Shown here piece by piece: positions 1 to 15,600 of a DNA stretch of 62,000 nt. The notes under the pieces are model-generated. The model was not told the origin of the DNA, did no database searches, and saw only the letters and a program-made list of their open reading frames with translations. Positions within the stretch are counted from its first letter, which is position 1. The number at the start of each line of letters is the position of its first letter. The position numbers and the translations under genes are program-made. The stretch covers positions 15,645,600-15,707,599 of the forward strand of contig NC_135556.1 in assembly GCF_964340395.1 (NCBI RefSeq), written 5' to 3'. The DNA is from Glandiceps talaboti. Lineage: Eukaryota; Hemichordata; Enteropneusta; Spengelidae.

Positions 1-587
1 CTGATCAGCGGTGGAGGAACCTTAGTTGTTGGTCAAGAACAAGATGGCGTCGGTGGGTTATTCAGTGCTGCCGAGTCGTTTGTTGGTGATCTTACACAGG
101 TTAGTTATGTGCACATGTTGAATACATAATTTTTAATATTGAAATTTAACACCATACTGGACAGTCTTCTGTAACGGCTGTTGATAGTGTTTTCAGTGCT
201 AACATTATCCAAAGTTTCAAAACCAATCTTTGGCTAAGGAAGTCATTGCAATTGTTCACCTTGTGTAAAGCGCTAACATTTGATCCTATGATAACTGTCG
301 TACTTGATGGAAATGCTATGAATGTCCATTTATCCATCTTCATATTCTTTTGCACTGTATGACACAAACAAAAAACTTTGTCAATTCATATCAAGTCAAA
401 TAAAAACAAACCAAATCAAATCAAATTAATTTCCAGGTTAATTTATGGGACTACGCCATGACAACGGGAGAAGTATCCTCGGTCTACGCTGGCTGTAACG
501 AGATGGGGAATGTGATTGCCTGGATACAGATGAAAAATAGCTCTCAAGGAAATGTACTGATACAAGAAGAATCAGATCTTTGTACAG
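1..587 (+). CDS. Exons for the end of the pentraxin/LamG domain
   Basis: Exon 1-99 reads through a [12 protein letters not shown]...[16 protein letters not shown] pattern, and exon 437-587 continues with [20 protein letters not shown] and then GNVIAW. The LVxGQxQD, SFxGDL, NxWD and GNVIxW landmarks are typical of the C-terminal half of pentraxin-type LamG domains. The intron 100-436 is phase 0 (GTTAGT donor, TTTCCAG acceptor). The second exon ends phase 1 and contributes a split glycine to the first EGF exon. An NSS sequon lies near its end. The upstream half of the domain is outside the window. Confidence 0.85.
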
Positions 588-2932
588 GTAAGCTTTCTGG
601 TATATGTTGGCCACTGAATCATTTGATCGCAACACATTGTTTGTACTTAACCGTCGTAGAAGGAACAAAGTACTGTAATTGGCAACAACAATGTTAGATT
701 AGCTGTGACACAATCCTTTACAACTATTATTCTAATATTTCGTTCATGGGTTTTATCGACATTTTGGAAATGCGAAGCTATTCTTTAGATGACCGTGCTT
801 TAAACAGGTAAATTATAAATGCAATGTGTAGGGGAATTTACTCCATGGACTTTGTTCTTTAAAATTCAATTGTACTGCATGTACGTTTCCAAAATTGTCT
901 CATCAAGGATTTGCCTTTTTAACTGTGTTATTAAATCTTTCTTCTAAGGCAAGGACAACTGTGGTTCAGCGCCATGTGAAAGAGGTGGAATATGTAAAGA
1001 TCTTGTTAATGATTATGAATGTGACTGTCCAGTTGGATATGGTGGCAAGCAGTGCACGCAGGTCCAAGAAATGTGCCATCTCAGCTTTTGTCAGAATGGT
1101 GGAAGTTGCAACAGGAATGTCGATCCTCATAATTGTAATTGTGTACCAGGATTCTCAGGTAATTAAATTATACTACATAGTTTAGTATACTAGAGTTGTT
1201 TGCTCTGCTTGAATCAATGTCACTACATGATACTTATTCACATTGGAACTCCTTTTCGTTTCCATATGGATGGCACAGGCAGAATATACTTTTTTGAGTA
1301 TGCGTACGTAGGGAGTGAATTAATTAATTACGGCAAATACATCGATGGTTTTGTGAAATTGTATTATCAAATAGATCACTAATATTACACACATAATGTT
1401 ATACATTGTCTAGGTCCTTACTGTGAGTTTGAAACAGGAACTTGTCTACAGAATTCATGTCAAAATGGTGGACTGTGTGAGATCGTCCACGGTATGTCGA
1501 TATGCAAATGTGACAAAGGTTTCGCAGGAAGAAAATGCCAATACGGTAAGAACAGCACGTTTTCAGTTGGACATTACTATATATATCCATATATTACCTA
1601 AGAAGGACTTTAGTAAACAGAAAACATGACTTTACAAATTGTCATAAATAAGCGACAGATAAAACTTGTAACTAAACTTATAACTACCAGATGAAAGTTC
1701 GTAATTTTCTTTTAATATGCTATTAATCTACTTTCTAATTGTAGATGTTAATGAATGTAGACATAACAACGGTGGATGTAGCCATGTTTGTTTAAATACA
1801 CACGGGTCCTTCGTATGCCAATGTCCAGTTGGTTATGCTTTGATGCCAGATTCTAGTACATGTCATGGTAAGAAAAACTTTATTCGAATACTATTACCCA
1901 TTCCATCTTTTCATATTAAACGGAAGTCTCTTGGTAACCGCCATTCGTGTACATTATTTTATTACATCATCACCGATTTATTATCACCAGTTTTATCGTT
2001 AGATGTTGCCTAAACATTTTGAGAGTGGTTGTTGTAAGAAATCAGATAATAAGCGCATTGCGATTCTCATGCTGATATAGTTTTTCAATAATTGAACAGA
2101 GAAAGATATGACACATGTTATGTTATTGTTAAGAATTGGACAAAGAAGGACATGACACAGTTTCACATGTTATGTTATTGTTAAAATGGTTTTATTTGTG
2201 TTCTTTTGTACAGATATATCTTTCTGCTCATACAAGGATGTCTTATATTCTGTAAGTATAAATTCTTTGAAAATTAAATGGATCCATGTTTTTCAGGATT
2301 CGAATCAGCAAAGAACTATTGATCGTTAGGACATTTACTTGTAAAGTTTTCATGATATTTGTTGCATTTATGAAATTTTCTACGTACACAATCTTATTAA
2401 GGCAATGATGTGATGTAATAGAATAATTGAAAATAGGATTCGGTTGGTGTGCTACCTTTTGTCATAAACATCTTCGATGTTCCCCTTCTCGTGGTCTTTA
2501 AACAAATGTTTGACAACAATCTGTAAAATGATCGCTACATTTTTTTCAGAATTCCGTATCTATTGACCCGTTTTACTCCTTGATGTTTTACACCATCATT
2601 TCTATGTTTATATATTTTGTTAATCATTCTCGTTTCTCCCTTCCTTTTCTGATTAGGTTGAAGAAGTTTGGGAAGATAATTGTTTGAGCTGTTGGTGTGA
2701 GAATGGAACAGACGTATGCACAGACAAGCAGTGTCCTATACTTACATGCCCACAGGTATGAAATATTCTTCTTCTTTATGTATGCATCCATACATATATA
2801 CATACATACCTACATACCTACATACCTACACACTTACATGTATTACCTACTTAACCACCTACCTACCTAGTTTAGTTAGTTGCACACTCCACTAGAGAGC
2901 TTCGACATACATACATACATACATACATACAT

Positions 2933-2963
<31 letters not shown>

Positions 2964-3126
2964 TGCATGCATACACACACATACATACATACATACATAC
3001 ATAAATACATACACATACATACATACATACATACATACATACATACATTCATACATACATACATACATACATACATACATACATACATACATACATACAT
3101 ACATACATACACACATACACACATAC

Positions 3127-3157
<31 letters not shown>

Positions 3158-4983
3158 CATACATACATACATACATGAATGCATGTTTTTGATTTGCTCA
3201 AAACTGTTATCCGTTCTTATTTCCGTTTACCAAAGACAGTCTTTAATATAGAAGGTGGTGAAATCCATGTTTCCTTGACATGTAAATAAATTAAACACTT
3301 TGTTTTCCATTTGTTAATTCTAGGGTCAACATGCTTATAAAGGTCCCGGAGAATGTTGCAGTTCATGCATCGCAGGTAGACTATAACAAATATTATAGTA
3401 TATACATTACAGTAACCAAAACAGTGTGTAGACTTTCGTTCCTTTATACTACAGAATGTTTCATCATATTCAATGTAAGGACTCGCGTGATTTAGAACAA
3501 AACAAGAAATAACCACCCAGCGATATAAAGATAACCTAAAGATGATATTTTTCGCAGTGGATCAATTGTGGAAAGTTGGTTTGGAAAGTATTATGGGGTG
3601 TTTTTCTCAGAATACCTAGTGTAATTTGTCAACAATTGTGTCATTTGCTTCCATGTTTTGTCTATTGCAGATTCAGAAACATGCAGTGTAAGTTTGACTG
3701 GAATGTACGAAACCTTCGATTGGCATGCTTTCCAGTTCCGTGGACGATGTCGTTATGTTTTCGCCCAAGACTGCTCTGGAGGGGATTTCAGTATCCACGT
3801 ACAAGAGGAGAAGAAACGGTTTGGTCTAAATCCACTTGCTCATCGCAAGACTCTTTTCATTCACATAAAGTGCATAACTGTCGAAATCAAGTACAATGGC
3901 GATGTAAGAGTTGCCGATGTACCAGTCCAATTGCCATACAGTCACTCGTATCCGAGTGTTGTCGAAATCACCCGAGATGTCACGAACAGTACTTTTGTGA
4001 AAACTTCGGTAGGTGTTATCATTGAGTGGAATATGCTGGGCGATATCAAAGTATCCGTGCCTCGCAGCTACAAAGACATGTTGTGTGGACTCTGTGGGAA
4101 TATGAACAACAACAACGAAGACGATGAAACAACAAGACAATTTTTACCCGCCAGAACAGCGAACGAATTTATACATAGTTGGAAAGTTGACGGTTATAAA
4201 TACTGTCGACGGCCTGTGCGTACCCCAACTAAGTCCCTGTTTAAAGTTATAAAGATAAAGAAGGTTGACTTGTGTGCAGGTAAAACATATGCAGATCAAA
4301 GAGAAGCAAGATCTCGATGTAGTGTTTTTAAAGATCGTGCTTTCCGTGCATGTTATCCGGTAGTAAATCCCACAACATATTATGAAACGTGTCTGGAAGA
4401 TGTATGTACGTGTTCCTTCAACGAATTGTGCTACTGTGAATCTGTGACGGCCTACGTACATGAATGCAGAAGGAACGGAATCATTGTACGCAATTGGAGA
4501 GACGAAAATTTATGTGGTAAGTGTATTAAATATTTCTTCATTTGTCGATCGCAAAGGGTATAACTAATATGTATAAACTTGACTTGTATCTAAGCAATGT
4601 TTACAGCATTTTATTATTAGAGTTATAGACCATACCGAGTTCCATAAAGTTGATTGCTCATTCAAAATGACTTCTGTTAGGTACTGCACTGCACAGTTGG
4701 TACATTTACATTGATTTATCTCTACCAAGATTCATATTTCTTAGTTTTTGTACACAACAAGAACAACCTTTGACTGTATGTTTCTATCATTGTTTCCATA
4801 GCAACAACCTGTCCAGAAGGCATGATTTATGATCACTGTGGACCACCCTGTCCTCAGACCTGTGACGTTTCTGAACTTCAAGACCCTGTTTGTCAGAATC
4901 AACCATGTGTACCGAAGTGTCAATGTCCTGCAGGAACAGTTCTACACGAAGGAGCTTGTATTTTACAACGAATGTGTCCTTAA
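1..4983 (+). CDS. Secreted multidomain protein, pentraxin-EGF-VWC-VWD-C8-TIL (BMPER/kielin-like C-terminus), 3' part of gene
   Basis: Ten exons, each bounded by AG/GT sites, join in one frame: 1-99, 437-587, 949-1158, 1414-1545, 1745-1867, 2214-2251, 2657-2755, 3324-3375, 3671-4516 and 4802-4983. They total 1932 nt, exactly 644 codons with the TAA at 4981-4983. Domain order in the visible 643 residues is pentraxin/LamG end (1-83), EGF-like modules (84-238, the last calcium-binding, DVNEC at 198-202), VWC (about 239-300), VWD (about 303-460, CGLCG at 440-444), C8 (about 503-581) and TIL (about 587-642). VWD-C8-TIL after VWC is the C-terminal plan of BMPER/crossveinless-2 and kielin-type BMP regulators; pentraxin plus EGF is not part of those proteins and recalls SVEP1. 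The product is inferred to be extracellular because nearly every module is disulfide-rich and N-glycosylation sequons are present. The 5' end, start codon and signal peptide lie outside the window. BMP binding is only an inference; a general matrix protein is the alternative. Confidence 0.88.
949..1867 (+). CDS. Three exons coding EGF-like modules, the last calcium-binding
   Basis: Exon 949-1158 codes two EGF modules ([12 protein letters not shown]... and [12 protein letters not shown]...). Exon 1414-1545 codes one ([12 protein letters not shown]...[12 protein letters not shown]). Exon 1745-1867 codes a calcium-binding EGF starting DVNEC with the C[11 protein letters not shown] signature. All three exons are symmetric, phase 1 to phase 1, the usual state for shuffled EGF exons. 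Donors are GTAATT, GTAAGA and GTAAGA; acceptors end CTAAG, TCTAG and TTGTAG. Cysteine spacing is intact in all four modules. Confidence 0.88.
2214..3375 (+). CDS. Three exons coding a von Willebrand factor C (VWC) domain
   Basis: Exons 2214-2251, 2657-2755 and 3324-3375 together code a chordin-like cysteine-rich VWC domain: CSYKDVLYS, then [10 protein letters not shown]...VC...CPILTC, then GECCSSC. The CxxCxC centre and the final CCxxC are both present. The first of these exons is only 38 nt and is supported by frame continuity (phase 1 in, phase 0 out) and consensus sites. The intron between the second and third exons contains a long (CATA)n microsatellite. VWC domains of this type bind BMPs in chordin and BMPER; binding here is inferred from family only. 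Confidence 0.82.
2785..3178. repeat. (CATA)n/(TACA)n microsatellite in an intron
   Basis: About 390 bp of 4-bp repeats with (CA)n, (TGCA)n and single-base interruptions, inside the intron between two VWC exons. Open frames of YVCM or HTYI repeats on both strands here are products of the repeat. Confidence 0.95.
3671..4516 (+). CDS. Large exon coding VWD and C8 domains
   Basis: The 846-nt exon starts after TCTATTGCAG and ends before GTAAGT, phase 1 on both sides. It codes a VWD domain ([20 protein letters not shown] near the start, [14 protein letters not shown] at residues 440-453) followed by a C8 domain beginning at C503. The usual GDPHY-type motif at the start of VWD is not present: the sequence there reads [11 protein letters not shown]. 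One NST sequon is present. Loss of GDPH is notable because that motif belongs to the calcium-site/autoproteolysis region of many VWD domains; the CGLCG core is kept. Confidence 0.9.
4802..4983 (+). CDS. Terminal exon coding a TIL (trypsin-inhibitor-like) domain and stop
   Basis: The exon follows a TTTCCATAG acceptor and begins phase 2, completing a split alanine. It codes a complete TIL cysteine pattern ([18 protein letters not shown] ... [13 protein letters not shown] ... CILQRMC) and ends directly with TAA. TIL after C8 is the standard tail of VWD-type modules, so the C-terminus appears complete and untruncated. Confidence 0.88.
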
Positions 4984-5800
4984 ATTGCGAAACAAGCATG
5001 TACAAATGTAACACAAGACTTTTTAATGGACATCCATGAGTTTGAAACAGGTGCATCTACTTCTGTCAGTTTGTTCCATTCACCTTTTCAATTGGTCACA
5101 GTTTCCTTGCTTCGAATTGACAGCCGAAGCATTTTAGCATGCGCCCTCAACGTAACAAATGTACTCAACTTTCGTTATATGTATTTGAAGGATCCGGAAT
5201 GTTCGTCGTCACCAATGTTTCACAAGCATCGAACTGCAATGTGGTTGTGAAAGATCCTAGAACAGAGGCGTGGGATCGTTGATTCATATATGAACAGACT
5301 GAAGCGCGAACACATATGTATATATAGTGTAAGAAGAAATTCCGCCTTCTGTACGACATGCATGTCAAAGAATTTACATACTCCGTACAGGCTCGAAGTA
5401 CTTCTGACATGGACGGGTACCGTGGGATTATATGAATTATAAGTTATAGGTGCAATGACTGATATTTCGCACTTTTGTTACATTGCATGACTCATTGTTG
5501 ATGATGTACATTTTGAATTTCATTGAATCGAACTTATATGGGCAAAGTTTTCACATTAATATATAACAGAATTGAAGATACAATTCAAATTTGGTTAACA
5601 TACAAATCTGGACTCCCTCAAATAGCCAGTGACAATTACTTCATGAATATTCATTATGTATTCGTTTATTTTGTTGAGATGAAAGTATTCGTATGGCACT
5701 AGATAGACGTAATGCACTTTCATGAAAGATTGACTGTGATTGGTTTCACAACGGTACGTTGCCTGTATTAATAAACGATTAAAATAATCAAGTTAAGCTA
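4984..5800 (+). other. 3' UTR and flank of the VWD gene with candidate poly(A) signal
   Basis: No ORF of note follows the stop. An AATAAA lies at 5770-5775, the first canonical poly(A) signal I noticed downstream, which would give a 3' UTR of about 0.8 kb. Cleavage position is not determined. Confidence 0.4.
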
Positions 5801-7540
5801 CTTGCACTAATGAGAGTTTGACATATATTTTATATTTGCTATATTTTCACTCCTGTTTCTCTGTTTGCCACTTTGAACTTGTCTGTGCTTTGACCTAGTA
5901 CGATATCAGAAGAACGGTTTAGATGAGCTTGGATTTAAACAACATATTAAAAAAGATTGCCTAGGAGATAAAACAAGGACAAATTCATTAGATTTGAGTG
6001 CAGCTTAGATTCAGGACCTGGATTGTTATGAAGATTTCATTACAGCAATGGCATTACTTGTAAAAGTCATTTGATCTGTATCATCCAGGGACGCCAATTT
6101 TAGGTATCTAATAGTATGATACCAAGAAAACTGCCCAATGCAACGTCGACTGAAGTGTGTGCTTCACTGAGTGCCCTCTTGTTACTCATCATTTCAATCA
6201 GTAGAAACCTGAAAGGTCAGGAAGTATCATCAATGATAACTTTATACTATATTTCCTCTTGTCATTTGCAAGTCGCAAATTTATTTCATTTTATTTCGTC
6301 AACATACACAATCTTTCAAATATTAATCGTGAGAATTGCTTTAGCTTATCGAAGAAGACCAATAACCCAGCCGACCTAGCTACCCACCATCTCACCCACC
6401 ATCCCACCTAGCCATCAACCCACCATCCCTCCCACCAGCCCAATGTCATCAGTAGTGCAACTTGTAGCCCTCGAGAGCTCAAGCCTTCAGCTCTGTCATT
6501 TCATACAAGCACTAACATTAATTAATCGATCGCCTTCGCACAAATTCACGGCAATAGTAGTGGGAAACAACCAATGCCTTTAACATTATCAATGTGGTGG
6601 CGGCGGTAAGTCCTAACCATTGATTCTACGACTCGTGTCCCTATTCATGTCTGACAGCATTTCATTCCATGTTTTTGGAATATTAGATGGGGGGAGGGGG
6701 CATGATTTAGAGAAGGGAAATTGGGAGAGGGACACTTTTTAGAACACGGAATTGAGAATGGTCACATTCTGCGCAAAATACCGGTTTTGGTTTTTCCCCG
6801 CCCTTCCCCTTGTAATTACTTAAGGTGCAAGGATAGTCAAAGCTAATGTTGTGAGAGAAATGTTATTTTTCCAGTAGAAATATGTTTACATAGTAATTCC
6901 TCTTATTTCTGTCGAAGTAGATTTCAATGACTATCAATGTATAGATCCATACAGATGTATGTACTATATCTATGTAAAGACTTCCAAATATCATACACTT
7001 TTTCTTTTAAACGCGTCGAAAATAAGCATTCTCACTACATGCAAATTTTTATCAATGCACATTGAGCTCGAGAGTGTGCCTACATGTACCGTGTTCGTTT
7101 ACAATTTGAAAATATGACACTAACTTAGAAATGATAAACTGAGATACTAAACCTTGCCATGATATACACCTTCAAGTAATACAACTTTTGGCATCCTGTG
7201 TCAGCGATGAACTAAACTCAGTCTGATTATTTGTCCCATCAGTATCTCCGATCAATGTATGTCAGTGAATGTCAAGGCATCACAGATCGAATCTCCATTA
7301 CTCAAACTGATATTTTCTTTTAGATAAACTAAAATCCATTTTGTATACATTAAGTAGCAATAAAATATAAAGTCATAGTAAGATAACAGTAATTGCACAG
7401 TTTGGTGTCTGTCAGTACACTTGAGAACCGATGACAGAAAAGTTGAAAAGATGGAACGGTGAGGCTTTCTTGTGCATATAAGAGAACGAGACGGTAAATT
7501 CTATAAAATCATTACTATCCCGTCAAATAGGTTACTTTTA
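5800..7540. other. Intergenic DNA, nothing recognised
   Basis: No conserved coding segment, RNA gene or clear mobile element was recognised between the end of the first gene and the 7.5-kb microsatellites. A short C-rich run with CCCACC repeats lies around 6370-6440. Confidence 0.5.
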
Positions 7541-7677
7541 TGTATGTATGTATGTATGTATGTATGTATGTATGTATGTATGTATGTATGTATGTATGTA
7601 TGTATGTATGTATGTATGTATGCATGCATGCATGCATGCATGCATGCATGCATGTATGTATGTATGTTGTGTGTGTG

Positions 7678-7733
<56 letters not shown>

Positions 7734-7856
7734 TATGTATGTATGTATGTATGTATGTATGTATGTATGTGTGTATGTATGTATGTATGTGTATCTATAT
7801 ACGTACACACGTTATGCATGTGTACGCATAATTATATAACTTGTGATCTATCTGTC

Positions 7857-7929
<73 letters not shown>

Positions 7930-7930
7930 G
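7540..7930. repeat. Compound microsatellite (TATG)n (TGCA)n (GT)n (GCGT)n (TATG)n then (CAT)n
   Basis: A run of changing 4-bp repeats from 7540 to about 7798 shifts by single-base changes from TATG to TGCA to GT to GCGT and back to TATG. A separate pure (CAT)n tract lies at about 7855-7929. Long apparent ORFs (YVCM, poly-Ser, THTH) are artefacts. Confidence 0.95.
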
Positions 7931-8454
7931 CGTGCGCGTCCTAGATAGAATCCACAATGTTGGGCCAGGAGTCCTTCTTCCTCATTAGACTTGAGAGGTC
8001 CACAATCTCTCTAGCAATTGTGTTCATGTAGCTAAGAAGTCTTCTTCCCCTATTTGGACATGTATGAACGCCTGCCCGTCTGAATATATGCAAGTATATC
8101 CATCCATATGTTCCTATTATCATAGTGAGTAGAGCGTTTAATCAAAGAAATTCGTTTAATGTTTATGAAATGGCAACAAAATCTAAATTCACTGAATGAA
8201 ATCTGAGTGAAGCTAAACAGTTTGGCTTCTGTCATATCAGCACATATTGACATAAAGGTGCAAAAATCACACAGCGAGCGGCGATTGATTAAAAAAAGGA
8301 TACCTTAAGAAAACCATTCTACCTGTCGTCGTTAGTTGCAACATCTATCGTTTGATTCCTTAAAGACATGTGATAGTTTTCTTGCGGCAACGGAGTATGG
8401 TATTTTCTGAGTAATTTATATACGTGATGTCTAATGGAGTAAACTGCCATGCAT

Positions 8455-8455
8455 C

Positions 8456-8525
<70 letters not shown>

Positions 8526-8569
8526 CGTCCGTCCGTTCGTCCGCCCCCCCGTCCGTCCGCCTCCCGCCC

Positions 8570-8570
<1 letters not shown>
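8455..8570. repeat. (CTGT)n microsatellite passing into (CCGT)n
   Basis: A pure CTGT tract to about 8520 is followed by CCGT-type units and C-rich DNA, consistent with T-to-C drift in the same array. Confidence 0.93.
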
Positions 8571-11896
<3,326 letters not shown>

Positions 11897-11901
11897 AATA
11901 C
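11897..11901. repeat. Left target-site duplication AATAC
   Basis: AATAC immediately precedes the TGTCACAG start of the 5' LTR and is matched right after the 3' LTR. Because the LTR ends near ...GTAATA, the duplication could also be read as 4 bp (ATAC). Confidence 0.75.
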
Positions 11902-12481
11902 TGTCACAGATGACATATTTATATTTTCAGTAAACTGAATATTTTAACAACATCGCATGGCCTAGTTTGACTGAAAGGTCAATAGACTGTCTCAAGGATA
12001 TTGGATTTAGACCACACAGGATTCCAAGCATACTCGAATACATGAGACGACAGTCTGCATTTCATAAATATCTAGGATTCATAGTGATCATTCATCAATG
12101 TTTTAAAATTACTTTTAGGGTATTATAACGCCCATGAAAACTCTATATGGAGTGCATTAATTATTTGGCCATTGGCCATGCGTTATGTATATTTAGACTT
12201 TAAGGACGTCACAATAAAGCACACTGAGACAGGCACTTCAGGTCAGATTTGGCAAGAGGACTTGGCTTCGCGGAAAGTCAATGAACGAGGCACTATGCTG
12301 GGTGTTTGCCTTCGTCTCGAGTGTAGATTTATACACAAACTGTGTAGTCTGAGCTAATTCCCTTTAAAGTTCAAGTGTGATCCTGGTACGTACATACAGA
12401 AGTTGAGTCAGATATGAGATATGAGAGTGATTCGGGCGTTATTACTTGGTCTATCAGCTGTGTGCGAAGATCAGTAGTAAT
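11902..12481 (+). repeat. 5' LTR of the gypsy element
   Basis: About 580 bp, starting TGTCACAG and ending ...CAGTAGTAAT. It matches 19333-19912 at a constant offset of 7431 with no mismatch seen. It contains TATA-like TATTATAA (12121-12128) and TCTATATGG nearby, and an AATAAA at 12213-12218 that could serve as the poly(A) signal at the end of R. The 3' end lacks the common CA. A 61-codon open frame occurs in both LTRs only because they are copies; I do not call it a gene. Confidence 0.93.
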
Positions 12482-12483
12482 AT

Positions 12484-12501
12484 TGGTGGCGATCCGGGGC
12501 T
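12484..12501 (+). other. Primer binding site
   Basis: TGGTGGCGATCCGGGGCT starts two nucleotides after the LTR. Its complement ends in ACCA and, extended a few bases, carries a GTTCAA T-loop-like stretch, as expected for a tRNA 3' end. The donor tRNA could not be assigned. Confidence 0.7.
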
Positions 12502-12626
12502 TGAACAACCATTTGTGTGTATAATGAATCAAGTTTGAACCTTACGAAGACTTACCGAAACCTGATAAGAAGACAACACGTATCGCCATTGGGTGAGTAA
12601 CAAAAAAATACTACATCAAATGTAAA

Positions 12627-15600
12627 ATGGATGAACTGAATCAACAAAACGAACATGGACATGAGTTTGCTGATGTTATTAATGATCTGCGTCAAAGGAT
12701 AAATACAATAAATGTTGTTTCCGACATACTTCCTCTAAAATACAGTGGGAATGACAGTCCTGATTTATGGCTTCCCAAATTTAATGCATATGTTGCATTC
12801 AAAGGATACAATGACAGACAACGCAGAAATTTGTTTGGTTTATTTATGAAAGGCAATGCCGAACTTTGGTTTGCGACTTTACATGATGATATCCTAGAGA
12901 ACTGGAATGACTTAGTGGAGGCATTTTTGCTACAATTTCATCATGGCAAACCTAGATGGAAACTTGACAGTGAATTAGACTCTCTACGTCAACAGCATGG
13001 TGAATCTGTACAGGAATATGCTATTCGTGTGAAACACATGTGTCATCAATGCCAACGGAATCAAGATGAATTATTAAGTCGATTTATTCAAGGATTATGT
13101 CCCTCGATTATGAAGTTTACTGTGACAAACAATCCGGTTGACTTTGAACAGGCATGTGCATTTGCCAGAAGATTTGAAATTATTGACAGTTTGTCTGACA
13201 CTAATGGAAATACCAAGGATTTCAAGAAGACAGTACAGAACAACTGTGACAGTAGTAAAGACAGTGTGACCTCCGAGGATAGACATTTGACCTCTGTGAA
13301 CTCTGTGGACAACATACAATACGGACAGACAGTTGAACAGCTGCAACAGACATTGATTAGTCAACAGGTGCAGCCGCAACGTTCATTAACTCAATGGGAT
13401 GAACGGGAATTCCTGAATGACAAAGTAAGCGAGGAATACATTCCTCACAATTATTTTCAATCTGACTCTAACTTTCAGCCATTTTATCCAAACCAGTTTG
13501 AATGTCCAAGCTGTGACGGACAACAACACCACAATTGTAATAACAGAAATCGTTTTAGTCGATCATCTTCTAAACATTTAAGACGAAAATGTTATAACTG
13601 TCAGAAGCATGGTCATATTGCTAGTCAGTGTCGACAAAAGCGACCATTTCATACTTCTAACTCTACTGTAAAGCATGCAGGAGGTATCAAGGTAAATACA
13701 TCCAGCATGCTAAATAAACCTTCTTTAAGTAATATGGAAATTGATGACTTTAAAGTTTCAAATAATAACATGATAAATGTTGACATATACAACCACAAAA
13801 TTCCAGCACTGATTGACACAGGTGCAACAAATTCAGTTATTTGTACTACTTTGTTGAAAAAGATACCTAAATTAAATCGTTTACGAATTTCGAAATCACA
13901 ACATCGATCTATAAATTTACCTTCCGGTCATCAATTGCCAATTATTGGAACTATTGTAATTCCAGTCAGATTTGGGAACCGTTGTATCAATATGCCAGTC
14001 CATATAATTAGAGATTTACACAAGAATCTAATTATAGGGATGGACTTTTTGACTAAACACAAAGCTGTTGTGGACATAGCCAGTCGAAAATTGTCACTGC
14101 GATCAGCATTATTAATGCGCGCAAATGAGAAATGTTTGATACCTGCTAATTCAGAATGCATTATAACTGCGCGACTTAGGAAAAATTATCCTAATGGTGT
14201 TTTAGGTATAACACCGAATATAAGTTCATTAAGTCATTTAGGTTTGGCTACAGCAAGAGTGTTAACCAAAACACACAATAATTTGGTTTCTGTTAGAATA
14301 GTCAACACAAATGACAAAGACATAATTCTCAGAAGGAATACTCGTTTGGGGTCATTTTCACCACTACCAAATGACACTGAACTATACCATTTTGACAGTG
14401 ACCTACATACCAGAGACCGGACAGCTGTTAACACCACAACTACACAAGGACAAGACGAATTCTTTTCACAATTTAATCTCAATGAGGATGACTTGACAAA
14501 CCAACAACTACATGACCTTCGCTCAATTCTTTGGAAGCACAGGGATGCCTTTGTAGATAAATCTGGTAGATTAGGGTACTGTGATTTGATCAAACATCGA
14601 ATTGAGTTGGAACCTAATGCTAGACCAGTATCTAGACCACCATATCGTGTTTCACCAGAGAAAAGAAATGAAATTAGACGACAATTAGATAATTTGCTAG
14701 ATCAAGGAATAATTAAACCCTCCACATCACCATATTCGTCACCATTACTACTCGTTAAGAAACCTTCAGGGGCGGGGTGGCGCTTAGTTGTTGATTATAG
14801 AGAATTGAACAAACAAACAGTACCGATAGTATTTCCGTTGCCAGGGGTAACAGATGCAATCGATATGGTGGGAAGTCAGGCTCCAAAATACTTTACTACA
14901 TTAGATATGACAAGCGGATTTTGGCAATTGGCTATAAATGACAAAGATTCGTACAAAACCGCGTTTGTTAGTCTTGATGGGAAATTTGAATGGAAGACTT
15001 TACCACAGGGATTACGCAATAGTAGCTGTTCGTTTCAGCAAACAATGCAGTTTCTGTTCCGAAAAATGCTGTGGGAAAACTTAGTAATTTATGTGGATGA
15101 TTTAATTTTGTTCAGCAAAACATTTAGTGATCACCTAGATCACCTGGAAATGGTCCTCACACGTTTGCGTTCAGCTAATCTCAAACTTGGTCCAAAGAAA
15201 TGTCATTTTGCCAAACGAGAAGTTAAATTTCTAGGACATATCTTAAATGAGAATGGTATTGCAACTGACCCAAATAAAATACAAGCCGTCAAAACTTTTC
15301 CAGTCCCGAAAAATGTGAAACAGTTAAAGTCCTTTTTAGGCTTAGCCGGCTTCTATCGTAAGTTCATAAAGGATTTTTCCAAGATTGCGGGCCCATTATA
15401 TGATCTATTCAAAAAGGACAAAAAGTTCGTCTGGGATGATAAATGTCAACAGGCATTTGATGCATTGAAACATGCACTGGTCAATGCTCCGCTATTAGGT
15501 TATCCACGATATGGACAGCCATTTATCCTTTATACCGATGCATCTGCGTATAGTGTTGGCTATGTTTTAGCACAAAACCAGGACAATGTAGAACATCCAA

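Noticed and set aside
3826-4461. Antisense frames opposite the VWD/C8 exon
   Set aside because: Shadows of a well-supported coding exon with conserved cysteines.
7472-7988. Overlapping frames of Tyr-Val-Cys-Met, Thr-His and poly-Ser
   Set aside because: Products of TATG, GT, GCGT and CAT microsatellites.
12172-12357. 61-codon frame, repeated at 19603-19788
   Set aside because: It lies inside both LTRs and is duplicated only because the LTRs are copies; it has no known domain.
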